Assembly: GCA_030686995.1 (NCBI GenBank) | Contig: CM060688.1 | Span: 201,848,718-201,912,717, forward strand | Direction: 5' to 3' | Length of the DNA: 64,000 nt | Source of the DNA: Artemisia argyi | Taxonomy: Eukaryota > Streptophyta > Magnoliopsida > Asterales > Asteraceae | Shown: one piece after another, positions 11,954 to 22,160 of the stretch | How the letters are laid out: each line of letters opens with the position of its first letter | Position numbering within the stretch: position 1 is the stretch's first letter | Position numbers and translations under genes: made by a program | The notes under the pieces: model-generated | The model's database searches: none | What the model was told of the DNA's origin: nothing | The model's input: the letters and a program-made list of their open reading frames with translations, nothing else

Positions 11954-12799
11954 ACTACGATATTAGTCGGAAAATATTTTTTTGTTAAAGTGTATTCAAA
12001 TTGTTAAATAAACTTTTAAGTTATACAAATGTTACACTTTTAACCCAAAACTTAAACAGTTTGCATTTTACGTCTTAAAGTCAAAATTTTATACCCTTTT
12101 TACCAAGTTTCTAAAAATGACAATATGTACCCCTCATGCATATGTAAAAGTTTCTCTATTTGACACAAAGTTTTCATACTTTACATATTATACCCAAAAT
12201 TAAATAATTTGCAAACTTAGTCCAAAATGACAATTTTCAACTTATGATACCAAGTTATGGAATTTATAGTTTCTACCCCTATACAGGAGTAATAATTTTC
12301 TGTTTAAACCATTAGTTTCCATAATTGGCAGTTTTTTACCCCTAGGGTTGAAATACTTGCGTTTCTAGTCCAAAAAGCTAAGTTTTGTAACTTTTGATTT
12401 CCTTTTCAACTAAGTAGCTTTTATAGCTTATTTTGAGCTTATTGATTTGCTTATTAGTAATGGATCAATCGTATAAAGTTATTGGGCCGCGGGGCCCCAT
12501 TTTAAGTCCGTTTGGTTTTAAAAGCTAATCGTGAGCTTATGGCTTATTTTAGTAAATTTCAAAATGATTATTAAGCTTATACCAACTGCTTATATTTAGA
12601 TTATTGATGTGGCTTGAGAGAAAACGTTTTGGACAACATGACCCATTTAGTGTGCGTTTGGTTATACGAAAATAAAAAGGCATCGAGCCATAAGATTTAG
12701 TTTGGTCAAGATAAACAAAACATGTTATTAGGTGTTGACGAAACACATACACAAGTTATAATGAATACAAGTTAAAACATGAGGCGCTTAAGGTGATCC

Positions 12800-12802
<3 letters not shown>

Positions 12803-12866
<64 letters not shown>
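12803..12866. repeat. (TA)n microsatellite, left of foldback element C
   Basis: 32 TA units directly against the left arm of element C. Confidence 0.95.
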
Positions 12867-12870
<4 letters not shown>

Positions 12871-13084
12871 GGGGTTATTATAAAAAGGGTCTTATAATAA
12901 AAAGTGTAGGAAGGATTGTGGGAGTGACATGTGTCACCCCCTTGCCACATCATATGACACATCATATGACACGTGTCACCCCACCCACCCCCCCCCCCCG
13001 CCGAAAAAAAAAATTTTTCCCGCCAAAAAAAAAATTTTTTTTGGGCAAAAAAAAAAAAAATTTTTTTCCCGCCAAAATTTTTTA

Positions 13085-13480
13085 GTGCATCACAGTTATA
13101 AAGTTACTGCATCACGGTTATAAAGTTACTGCATCACGTTTACTGCATCACAATTATGATTTTACTGCATCACGGTTACTGCATTCATGGTTTTAATGTT
13201 ACTGCATCATGGTTATAAAGTTACTGCATCATGGTTATAAAGAAACTGAATTATCATAAGTTTTATGCATCATATATGTATGTAACTGCATCACAATTAA
13301 AATACGATTCTTTTTTAAGTTTTGGTGCATCTTTATTATAAGTTACTGCATCATAGTTAATAGTTTAGTGCATCAGCTATGTTGCAGTAACTTATAACCT
13401 TAATGCACTAAAATTTAAAACTGTGATGCAGTAACTTTTATAATTGTGATGCAGTAACTTTATAACTGTGATGCACTAAA
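13085..13480. repeat. Interspersed ~21-bp repeat TACTGCATCACGGTTATAAAG
   Basis: About a dozen imperfect copies of a GCATCA-centred unit fill the centre of element C, in direct orientation to about 13340 and inverted afterwards (GATGCAGTAAC). Confidence 0.75.
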
Positions 13481-13561
13481 ATTTTTTGGCGGGAAAAAAA
13501 AAAAATTTTTTTTTGCCCAAAAAAAAAAAATTTTTTTGGCGGGAAAAAAAATTTTTTTTTG

Positions 13562-13562
<1 letters not shown>

Positions 13563-13595
<33 letters not shown>
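13563..13595. repeat. Poly-G tract of about 33, with TGGGG repeats after it
   Basis: A long run of G followed by GGGGTGGGGTGGGTGGG to about 13635. The inverted partner near 12984 has only a short C run, so the tract has expanded on one arm. Confidence 0.9.
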
Positions 13596-13596
<1 letters not shown>

Positions 13597-13740
13597 GGGG
13601 TGGGGTGGGTGGGTAGGGGGTGGGGGTGGGGGTGGTGACATGTGTCATATGATGTGTCATATGATGTGGCATAGGGGTGACACATGTCGCCCTCACAATC
13701 CTTCCTACACTTTTTCTTATAAGACCCTTTTTATTTTAAC

Positions 13741-13742
<2 letters not shown>

Positions 13743-13789
<47 letters not shown>
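13743..13789. repeat. (TA)n microsatellite, right of foldback element C
   Basis: About 23 TA units abutting the right arm of element C. Confidence 0.95.
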
Positions 13790-13790
<1 letters not shown>

Positions 13791-13939
13791 TTTTACGTGT
13801 GCTAAAGACAACGAAAACTTGTACATATGAAATGGGTTTAGAGACTTACTACACCCGAAGGGTGGGAAGAATACGCATGGGCAAGAAATGGAACCCAAAG
13901 AACACAACTAGAACCGTAACCTTTTCCGAAATATAACTC

Positions 13940-14678
13940 GTTAGTGATACGACCCGGTTAGTGGTTGTATCGGGATAGGGCACCACTTCAAGCGGGCGCG
14001 AGCTCCTTAAGAATTAAAGATGAAGAAGACAAGATATATTTTTATTTGACAAAGCTTAATGATTCTATTCATAATGAATCGGTATAAATACCCAATAAAG
14101 ATAACTCCTAACTCGAATAGATAACTCCTACCACAATGACACTTTCCTAGATAACGACTCACATGACACAATCCTAACATGACTCAAATACGACTAAACA
14201 AAAGATAGTTATCCAAAGGCTCGTAACATTCCCCACTCCTTCAGAAATCACCTTGTCCTCAAGGTGTAGCTGCAAAAATCATGATTCGAGGATCCCATAT
14301 TCTTCGTTGAATCCCTTTTGATGACACCAAGTACATGTAGTAGTCATGTAATTGTTTTGCGAGTTCTTCCCGAAGATATGCAGTATTATACGACCCAATG
14401 AAAGCACCAGTTGATACGACCAATTAAGGTAGTATCGATAGTAGCATCCCTTCAAGCGTGATGCAAGCTCCTTAAGAAGAGAAGAAGAAGACAGACATAT
14501 TTTTATTTGACAAAAGCTTAAATGATTTCATTGATTACAATTGCTTAAATAGACACGATGGGATAATTCTAGATAGACTCAAACACTTATCCTAAAACGA
14601 CTCAAACATATCCTAATAAAACATATGATAGTTATCCTAACACGATATTCTTGTACCAACAGTAGGCGTATCAGTTAG
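13940..14678 (-). mobile_element. TRIM-like mini LTR retrotransposon with target duplication gttag
   Basis: Two related direct repeats, 13945-14228 (284 bp) and 14412-14673 (262 bp), both start TGATACGACC. The second ends CGTATCA, giving TG...CA termini. The 5-bp sequence gttag flanks both sides (13940-13944, 14674-14678). The internal part is only 183 bp. On the minus strand it starts ACTGGTGCTTTCATT (primer-binding-site position) and ends GAAGGAGTGGGGAATG (polypurine-tract position). It has no coding sequence. Size and layout fit a terminal-repeat retrotransposon in miniature. The two LTRs differ in several indels, so it is not recent. Confidence 0.8.
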
Positions 14679-15794
14679 CTTAGCAACCCAAAAAGCCTTT
14701 TGAACCTTAGTTTTAAAAGCCACAAATGCTTCTTTTTCTTCCTTTTTGGTTCGACAGAAATGAGATTAGGTGGCAGTGGGAGTGTTTGTAATTGTTTGTG
14801 AATTATGAGAGTGAGTGTGTACGTATAAAGAGAGAAGGAAATGGAGTTCAATATATATGGGAGTTGGTGCATGAATGCGAATGATGAAAGTGTGCAGGGA
14901 AGTATCTTAAATGATGATCAGTATTGAGCATGCATCCTTCCTTAGCCATTCCAAAAGGAACGAGACAAAAACCATTTGAGAACTCTTGTGCTTAGCTCGG
15001 TTTGGGTACTCAAGTGGTCAAAGAACTCAAAAACGTGGGTACTATTTGATTGGGAATCATTTGGGGTGGTTTTGGAGTCATACGAAAGAGTTTCTAAGCA
15101 AAACACCAATTTTTAAGTTAAGTTACAAAATGATAACCACGCTAAGCTTTGATGGATTTTAGTGCATCAACCGCACGTTATATTGAGAAGTGAATATCAT
15201 TTGTGATTCTCAGTTGTTTAGACAAGCAAGTCGTGAAATAAAATGGACAGGTTGTTAATCGAATTTTGAAATAACAAGGTTAAAGCAAACGTGCATCGCG
15301 ACCTGTAGAAACAAAAATAATATTAAGGGTGCGTTTGGGCTTTGAAGCCTGCTGGGCTTGTTTGATGTGCAGGCCGAAAGAAAGAAAAAAAATAAAATAA
15401 GGGTCCGTTTAGTGTTGTGTGAGTTGGGTTGAGGCCCAATGTTATTAGTGTGTAATTTGAGAAATTTCCGTAAGCTCGGGAAATTAATAAAACGTGTTTG
15501 GTTAAATGACGAACCATATATTTGTAAATATTAATGTTTTAAATTTTACTCACGATTTTTAGACTATTAAGGTACTTGTGTGAGTATAGTTCCAAGGTAA
15601 ATGGTGAATTACAAGTAACGTTGTGATTGTCAAAAGTATAACGTGAATAATAAAAAAAAATTGTTATTGGTAAAAATGGTTAATTAATGTTGTAATAATG
15701 TATTAATTATAGGGAAGGTTACGGAATGTTATAGTACCTACCAGTTAAATTGAATCCCGTCCCGGGATTCCAGTCTAAGGTAGTTGTTATCAAT

Positions 15795-15843
<49 letters not shown>

Positions 15844-16186
15844 GAGAGTTTTGAATGAGAACTTTATGAATGTAGAGAAAATTATTGAACTTTAGCTTTT
15901 GTAAAGAATAACTTGTTAAGTAAAGTTTTAAGTGACAACACGGAATTGGTTCCATGTTTCCGTAAATAATGAGTCAGTTTGTTCCCGAGTGAGAAAAAAA
16001 AAAAAAACTTGTACACACTTTTTTTTTTTTTTTTTTTACATGAACAGTGTTTCCAACAGTGCCCAACAGTAGCCCAACGGCTACTTCCCCCTTTTTAAAT
16101 ACCCCATTCTTAAATCCTCATCTTCCCAAAACAACCTTTCTCTTATTAAATTTTTCAAAATGCCGCATCCCATTACCATACTTGCA
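14679..16186. other. Unassigned sequence with poly-T and poly-A runs
   Basis: The minus strand from 14880 down to the TRIM insertion could be a gene 5' end (TATA-like CATATATATT near 14850, then an open run with EEKEAFVAFKTKVQKAFW), but no family is recognised. Poly-T of 44 at 15797-15840, and adjacent poly-A and poly-T at about 15999-16037. Confidence 0.35.
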
Positions 16187-16436
16187 AAAAAAAGAAGTTT
16201 AATAAAAATATCATGTTGGTCGTGAAAAAACTTGAAAAAAGGTAAGAAGGTCGTACTGAAATAACTTGTATATCTGAGCAGGATGGGTGCACTCGCTGTA
16301 AGGATATTCAAACATGACCATTTCCAAAATGCACATCCCAAATGCATAAATATCGACCAATTCATTGTATTCCTCGGCATAAACCTCAGGAGCCATGAAC
16401 TCTGGCGTTCCTAATAATTACGCAACACCAAACAGA
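16187..16436 (-). pseudogene. WNK kinase exon fragment (copy 2), activation-loop to subdomain IX region
   Basis: The minus strand encodes [20 protein letters not shown] and [11 protein letters not shown], the APE motif and downstream helices of a plant WNK kinase. It ends at a GT donor-like site just after IYK. The segment is a close direct duplicate of 19169-19418 (one visible change: MVMFEY here, MVTFEY there). Homology stops at 16436, where a CACTA-type terminus begins. The 19-nt insertion that breaks the other copy is included here too, so the insertion predates the duplication. Confidence 0.85.
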
Positions 16437-16800
16437 CACTACAAGAAAATAGTTAACTTTTCAGTTTTCACACTTATTAAACCATATTTTCACACTTTAA
16501 AGTGTGTGGATTTAAAAAGTTCACACTTAGCTTGTGTGTGAACCATATTGGTGTAGCAAATAATTTCACACTTACAAGTGTGAAGATTTAATAAAATTTC
16601 ACACTTTCAAGTGTGAAGATTTTGAAACAATTCTTCACTTTCAAGTGTGATAATATTCATCACACTTTTGAGTGTGAACTTATATTTCTTCACACTTTTA
16701 AGTGTGAGGATTTGAAACAATTCTTCACACTTTTAAGTGTGAACTTTTAATTCTTCACACTTTTAAATGTGAACAACATTATATGTGTGTTTTTTTAAAC
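16437..16800 (+). mobile_element. CACTA-type terminus with subterminal palindromic repeats
   Basis: CACTACAAGAAAA at 16437-16449 is the classic terminal inverted repeat of CACTA (En/Spm) transposons. Inside it, 16475-16780 holds about nine copies of a near-palindrome such as TTCACACTTTTAAGTGTGAA, the expected subterminal binding-site arrangement. I found no matching TTTTCTTGTAGTG end before 19168, so the element is truncated or its other end is diverged. Confidence 0.7.
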
Positions 16801-18410
16801 AAATGAATATTTTATATAAATTTATACATAAAGATCACAATACAGTGTTTTACAATTTATGAGATACAAAAAATACATATCACAGTGAAAAGAGATGTAC
16901 ACTTTTAGACATACATAAGCCAAATTTATTAGATCACACCAGCTATACATGTTTAGCTTGGATTATTAGAAATAAAACTTGTACCTATTTCCTATCCATG
17001 AGAATGATACTGATCAGTAGTTACTTCTAATCCAAATCAATAAAAAAGAACAAGAAAATTTCTGCAACAAGTTACAAGTTCTGAAACCTCATCTCGTACT
17101 AATCTTTACAAGTTCTGCAACATCATCTGTCAAATAAATTGCAGATAGAGCGTATTAGAAAAATGTGTTCGTATAACAGTATATATACAATTGAAATAGA
17201 TGACCTACGCAGCTACGCTACAGAGAAGGCAAGGAATCTTGGGTTAATCTTTAAGTGCAACTTTAACAACCTGTAAATGGATCCATATTTCAACCACTTA
17301 AGCTGGAACTTTTGAAATTTATCCAAAATCCAGGTTTAGGTATAGTTTCCTAATTAGATAAATGCATAACGAGTAACATGAAAGTGCTTAACAGGCTAGT
17401 TCTTTGTAATGCTACTATGATAGATTATGTGCCTTGAGTTTTATTTCCAGTTAAACACATGGGGACTGAAGCTTTAACTCTTGCTTCTAATTTCTTGTAA
17501 GCTAAGAACTCTAAAGATAACCAAGCTACACAAACTGGGATAATTTCTAGTAAAGAAGAGACCCAAAATAACCACCATAACACAAGAACATGAATTCTTC
17601 AAATTGTATATCTGTATATCATATCAGTAACGATAAGATTTCAAATTGTACAAATATTAGTGTTCAGAACATGGAAGCATCAAAAAGCAGAATTAGACCA
17701 TAAGAAAATTCAACTCTTGACCCAGCCCGAACCGGTTGACCCACAACCCGTTTGACATGTGTTCCTATTTGACCCATTTCGACTTGTGACCCATTTGACC
17801 CATTAGATTGTAACCCTACTGTAACCCATGACCCATTATTAAGAAAACGATTAAACTAAATGCTTCACGTATAAGAAAATGTTTACAATGGGATGCCCAT
17901 GATATGTGTATCTTGATTATTCAGATGGTTTAGACGGGTTATAGGTAGTTATTGCAGTATATATATATATACTTGTTTTGAATTTGGATAGTAACAAAAA
18001 CAGGCTATGATGAAAGAGTTGGGAGCACAAGAGTGTCTGTTACAATCTAAGTGGAAGTGCGGTAGGCGCAATTGTAGATGAGATGATAATCTAACGATAG
18101 ATATTATTCGTGGTCTAGGTGCCCCTACATACGAACACATCCCGTCACTCTATGTATAGAAAATCCCGTGATATGAGAAAGAGTTTGAAGTTAGACTCAC
18201 AGGGCTAGATTTGACTAACTTGAAGGCGGGGGAACCACTAAAACAGTAACAACTAAGAATGTCAAAGTATCCAATCCTAGGTCATAATGACCTTAACTGC
18301 ACAAAATTATTACGAATTAATAAACTAAAGTAAGAAATGTTAAAGTTTCACAAAATTATTATGAATTAATGACCACACATCATTCTACAACAGTACGTCG
18401 TTACTCTTAC
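16801..18410. other. Non-coding sequence; degenerate TGACCCATTT repeats
   Basis: No gene supported. 17716-17835 carries several TTTGACCCATTT / GACCCACAACCCG variants, a low-complexity motif common in plant introns and transposons. It may be interior of the CACTA element. Confidence 0.4.
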
Positions 18411-18484
18411 CTCCATGAAGTTTGGAAAAGATACTCTAGAGTGAAGACCAGTGTAGTCTTCCCACAAGCTTGTGGAGCACTAAT
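18411..18484 (-). pseudogene. Isolated exon of D-glycerate 3-kinase (GLYK), P-loop region
   Basis: A 74-bp exon on the minus strand, flanked by an acceptor (TTGTTGTGCAG) and a donor (GTAAGAGT), encodes ISAPQACGKTTLVFTLEYLF followed by QTSW. This matches the P-loop of plant glycerate kinase, the plastid enzyme that phosphorylates D-glycerate at the end of photorespiration. The Walker A residues Gly-Lys-Thr are kept. No neighbouring GLYK exon is visible within about 1.5 kb either side. It lies between WNK fragments and close to the CACTA end, so I read it as a captured or stranded fragment. Confidence 0.7.
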
Positions 18485-19168
18485 CTGCACAACAACAGAA
18501 ATGTCACCTAAAGCTTATTCCGCAACAGCAAAACATTCAAGGACGAGAAACTACCATAAAATCAGCAATATAATCAATTCTGACATCATACAACACTTAA
18601 CCACTTTGAAAGGCCCCTTTGTATGTAGGTGGGGGATTCATATATAACTTTAATTCCAATTGCTAAACTCCTCAAGTAGAGTCAAAAGAGTTTCTAAAAA
18701 GAAAACTGATCAAAGCGAATTACCCTATTGGGCAAGTTAATTAACAGGTCAAAAGGGGTAATACTCTTTGCACGGTTCAGGATGACACGAAAACACGTTT
18801 TAAAACAGTGCGGCAAATGTGATTACAAAGATTATGTTATTCCAAGACTAACTTTTAGGTGACTTTCAACCATTTTCCTTTTTAACTAGTTTTAAAGTTT
18901 AGCCATTTGATCCGTTAGAGATTAAACTTATCCCAAATTGACCCATTTAGATAAGTGGCTCGAAATTACCATCTCCTAACTGTAACCGGTACTTGCAATA
19001 GAGAAAGCATATCTCTAAATAAGTTTGTATACTATGAATAAGCATATCTCTATAGGAAAACAGTAAAACCAGCATGCGAAACCAGCATCAACGTAGCATG
19101 TGTAACAGTTGGAATGCACAACTGTATATCCTGGACCAAATATTAAAAGTAATATTACCCATTGGTAT
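18485..19168. other. Non-coding sequence between GLYK exon and WNK copy 3
   Basis: No ORF or repeat with clear borders. Another GACCCATTT-type motif near 18935-18955. Confidence 0.45.
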
Positions 19169-20074
19169 CACAAAAAGAAGTTTAATAAAAATATCATGTT
19201 GGTCGTGAAAAAACTTGAAAAAAAGTAAGAAGGTCGTACTGAAATAACTTGTATATCTGAGCAGGATGGGTGCACTCGCTGTAAGGATATTCAAACGTGA
19301 CCATTTCCAAAATGCACATCCCAAATGCATAAATATCGACCAATTCATTGTATTCCTCGGCATAAACCTCAGGAGCCATGAACTCTGGCGTTCCTAATAA
19401 TTACGCAACACCAAACGCAGCGGGCAGCATGAGATTTACGGAGGATAGCAGCAAGGCCTAAATCGCCAATTTTGACCTCACCTTGATTACCGTTAACAAA
19501 AATATTGTCACATTTGAGATCTCTATGGATGACGGGAGGATCATGGCTATGGAGATAAAGCAACCCTTTCAGAATCTGTCTACACCAATGTTTAATAGCG
19601 CGCAAGTTAACGCGCTTGTGTTTCTGCCTGTACTGCCTAAGGGTGCCAGAAGTGAACATCTCAGTGACAAAGTTCATGTTGCGGTTCGCCGTATCGACCC
19701 AGGAAGTGTAGAATTTCATGATGTTGGTGTGTTTTAAGGTTTTCAAGAGATGGATTTCGCAGTAGAGCCTCTCGAGATCTTCGGGGCTTTGAAGGAAATC
19801 GTAAAGCTTGACCTGGTTCCAGGCAACTTCGATCCCTTCGTACTCGTCGAAGCCCCGGTAGACGGTTTTCGAATCCCCTTTGCCCAGAATCTCATTATAC
19901 TAATAGGTAAAACCAATCAAGCATAGCAAATTAATAAAAACATTTTTTTATATATATATAATGGATAAAATGAAATAGAAAAGAATAAGAAAGACCCACC
20001 CTGCCATATCTGCCAGTGGGATCTACTTCAACAAACTCAGAATCTGAATCATCTGAATCAGCACCATTCATCAT
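19169..20074 (-). pseudogene. WNK-type serine/threonine kinase gene, 5' half (copy 3), frameshifted
   Basis: Exon 1 (20074-20000) encodes MMNGADSDDSDSEFVEVD and PTGRYGR. Intron 19999-19900 has GTGGGT and CTATTAG borders. Exon 2 (from 19899) encodes the kinase domain: glycine loop [10 protein letters not shown] with the WNK-specific lysine, VAWNQVKLY where ordinary kinases have the catalytic Lys, [10 protein letters not shown], and [18 protein letters not shown] 19-nt insertion (about 19399-19417) between the Cys-Val codons and the Gly-Thr-Pro codons shifts the frame before the APE motif. The downstream part ends at 19169, and no C-terminal exons follow. WNKs are cytosolic kinases in ion and flowering-time signalling. 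Ala is usual where Asp sits in the glycine loop. Non-functional as it stands. Confidence 0.9.
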
Positions 20075-21799
20075 CCTTTCTTCTTGTACTAGTAGATCTA
20101 TATATAAACTGTTTGTTTGACTAGAGTTGAATCATCAGCAAATAATAATAAGTTAATAAGATTGTTTCTGTTCTGTGTGTCTGTGTTTCTGTCCAACAAG
20201 ATCCTCGCCACAAAAAACCAGGATGGGATGGGATGGATGGATTTTTCTTCTTTTTCTTTTTCTTTTTTTAGAAAATACTATACTATCATAAAGATACTTT
20301 CTTTTTGTGAATATTTAATAAAAGAAAAGGAAAGAAAAAGAGTTGTATTTGACTATTTTAAAGAAATAGAAAATTTCAGGGTCCGTTTGGTATGAGGGTT
20401 TCGGAGGGTTTAGAATCAAAGAAAATACAAAACATTTGTTTGGTACACTTTTCTTTTTTCTCCTAAAGGGTATTGAATGATAGATCTCATAGTAGGCTTA
20501 AATGGTAGGATTTGGTGAATAAAGACAAAATAGTCCTACCTCTCCAACAATATAAGCCACAAGTTTTAATGTTTTTTCTTTTTAATATTTTTTTCTGTCT
20601 TTTATATTTAATAAATAATAGTTTTTAAATATAACATTAATTTATATTTTATATATACTATACATTTTCTCTCTTTTCATTTTCTTTCAAACATTTCTCA
20701 AATCCAAATCTAATTTCAATCTCACTTACAAACCAAACGCACTCTGATATATCTTTCTATTTTCTAGCATTAATTTCATATATATCTATATTACAATCAT
20801 TTAATACATTATATTTAATGCTTTTAAAACATGATATAAGTACTAGAACGGTATCCGCACAATGCGGCGGCGGGTACCTGTCACTATATTTTGCGTTATT
20901 TGATTATTCGATTACACATTTAGTTGTCTTTATACTTTATAAGTAGAGATGGTAGAGATGGTTAAGCAAAATAATTTTAGTTTGAACAACCAACCTGTTT
21001 CCTAATCAATTAATTTTGAAATCCTTCCATAATAAGCAAGTAAAAATCTGAATTTCAATCATTTCTAATTATAGAATAGTACCAAATGCATTATATAGTA
21101 GTATAGATAGTGAAATTTCATGTTTTCAAAAAGAGATATGAAATTAGCCCGAAGAAAAATAAAAAACAGACAACACTTGGTCGCACCTTTCACGAGAGAT
21201 GCAACAACAACTAATATCACGATAGGCGGATTTTTTTTTTGTTTGGATGGGTGTGACAGGTGCGATGGCTTTGCACTTACGGCGTATAGTTGGCTTCGAT
21301 TTGACGGAGACGATAGGCTTTAAGGCTATGTTAGGTTAAGATTTGATAGAATTTAATGTAGAGATTTTTGTTTAGATTTTATGTAAGTGTATATAATAAT
21401 ATATATTAATGAGTTACTTAGAAACGTTTAACGACACTCACGTACTTGAAAGACTTGGTCATATAGGAGCGTGTAATAGCTTTACAACATTATTACGTCA
21501 CTATAATGTGTTTTCAAATAACTTTAAAATAAAATACACTACCTCGTAAAGCGGGTTGTGGTGTCAAGCTTTGCTCCACATAGGAGAACATGAAATGAAG
21601 CTCATCTCTTAAAGAGAATATGAGGTTCCGGTTATGGAGGCAACATAGGCAATTTGCACTATAGAGATCAACCGGATGTAGTTGGCTAGGATGGCCCATA
21701 ATTGGAGATGGAGGAGGTGGCGTATATGAAGGTGATGATGATGTGGTCATGACATAGTTTAAAGGACTTATTGGTAAAATAGTTAGTATGATATCCATG
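19985..21799. repeat. Segmental tandem duplication, unit A (WNK exon 1 plus upstream region)
   Basis: This stretch is repeated in order and orientation at 22080-22897 continued by 60584-61160, the second copy being split by the Athila insertion. Markers shared: exon 1, CCAACAAGATCC, the GTACC...GCGGGTACCT block near 20870/22555, CTTGGTCGCACCTTTCACGA at 21177/22869, and TTGACGGAGACGATAGGC at 21300/60673. Unit A carries a 370-bp insert that unit B lacks. Confidence 0.85.
20377..20746. mobile_element. hAT-like MITE in unit A, absent from unit B
   Basis: Ends are CAGGGTCCGTTTGGT and, reverse-complemented, CAGAGTGCGTTTGGT. About 370 bp, AT-rich, non-coding. The paralogous site near 22441-22455 lacks it, giving a natural empty site. 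The target duplication is not clear by eye. Confidence 0.6.
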
Positions 21800-22035
21800 G
21801 AAGATGGCCTAGTGCCAAATGAGGAGGATGAAAATGAAGTAGCTCTAGTTGATGGTGTCTTGGATGGAGCATTTGGTGGAGAGGGAGAGCTAGGAGTGCC
21901 TTAGGAAGGCGGTGTTGATGCTCCAATTTCACAATCATCTTTTGTGAGGTCAATGAAGATGGTTTTCATGTGGTGGTTTGATGGTGATCCTAGGTTTCTT
22001 AGAGATGTGAGTTGTTGAGGCTTGAGCGGTAGACA
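21514..22035 (-). pseudogene. Broken proline-rich repeat-family ORF (Asteraceae-type)
   Basis: From ATG near 22035 (MSTAQASTTHISKKPR) the minus strand reads through frameshifts and stops into MDIILTILPISPLNYVMTTS, a Pro/Ser-rich stretch, then LHNRNLIFSLRDELHFMFSY. From memory, this order (THISK..., Pro/Ser linker, MDI-LT-SPI-PL, CLCCIHNR, FSLRDE) recurs in hypothetical proteins from Anthemideae genomes that are part of retroelement-like gene families. The function is unknown. A second, shorter copy lies at 60874-61160. Confidence 0.45.
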
Positions 22036-22085
22036 TGGTGAGAGTGTTCTAAGGTTGAAGATGAAAAGAAATAAGAAATGCCCAC

Positions 22086-22160
22086 CCTTCCATATCTGCC
22101 AGTGGGATCTACTTCAACAAACTCAGAATCTGAATCATGTGAATCACCACCATTCATCAT
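22086..22160 (-). pseudogene. WNK kinase exon 1 alone (copy 4)
   Basis: A 75-bp exon encoding MMNGGDSHDSDSEFVEVD and PTGRYGR, followed by a GTGGGC donor. No exon 2 follows: downstream on the minus strand is the far end of duplication unit A. It is an orphan first exon created by the tandem duplication. Confidence 0.85.

Larger units (their letters stand above)
9751..12480 (-). mobile_element. Probable solo or partial LTR-like tract, minus orientation
   Basis: It begins TGTAACACCC on the + strand, i.e. ends GGGTGTTACA on the minus strand, the same terminal style as the Tekay LTRs at 34173 and 53277. Near 11262-11280 the minus strand carries AGGTGAGTCATAGCCCC, which also occurs in the Tekay LTR near 33241. 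It has no coding capacity. I could not find the other LTR end or a target duplication. A minisatellite and a MITE lie inside. Confidence 0.4.
12867..13742. mobile_element. Foldback element C with long inverted arms, bounded by (TA)n
   Basis: The left arm (12867-13140) is repeated inverted at 13400-13742. Shared pieces include AAAAAGGGTCTTATAA, AGTGTAGGAAGGATTGTG, GACATGTGTCA, CACATCATATGACACATCAT and the GCGGGAAAAA/TTTTTCCCGC blocks. The arms are therefore about 270-340 bp around a 260-bp centre rich in TACTGCATCACGGTTATAAA-type units. It has no coding capacity. It is a MITE or foldback transposon whose transcript would fold into a long hairpin. Confidence 0.8.

Noticed and set aside
13438..13936. 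Gly-rich and Pro-rich ORFs around the poly-G tract
   Set aside because: Produced by the G run and (TA)n tract inside foldback element C.
14675..14872. Minus-strand 65-codon ORF as a gene
   Set aside because: Basic, low-complexity C-terminus with no recognised domain; an overlapping frame looks more protein-like, so no gene was called.
16475..16780. CRISPR-like array of regularly spaced palindromes
   Set aside because: Spacers are short and irregular, the genome is a plant, and the units sit behind a CACTA terminus.
16187..19418. Reading the two WNK exon copies as a 250-bp target duplication of a CACTA insertion
   Set aside because: CACTA elements make 3-bp duplications; this is a separate segmental duplication.
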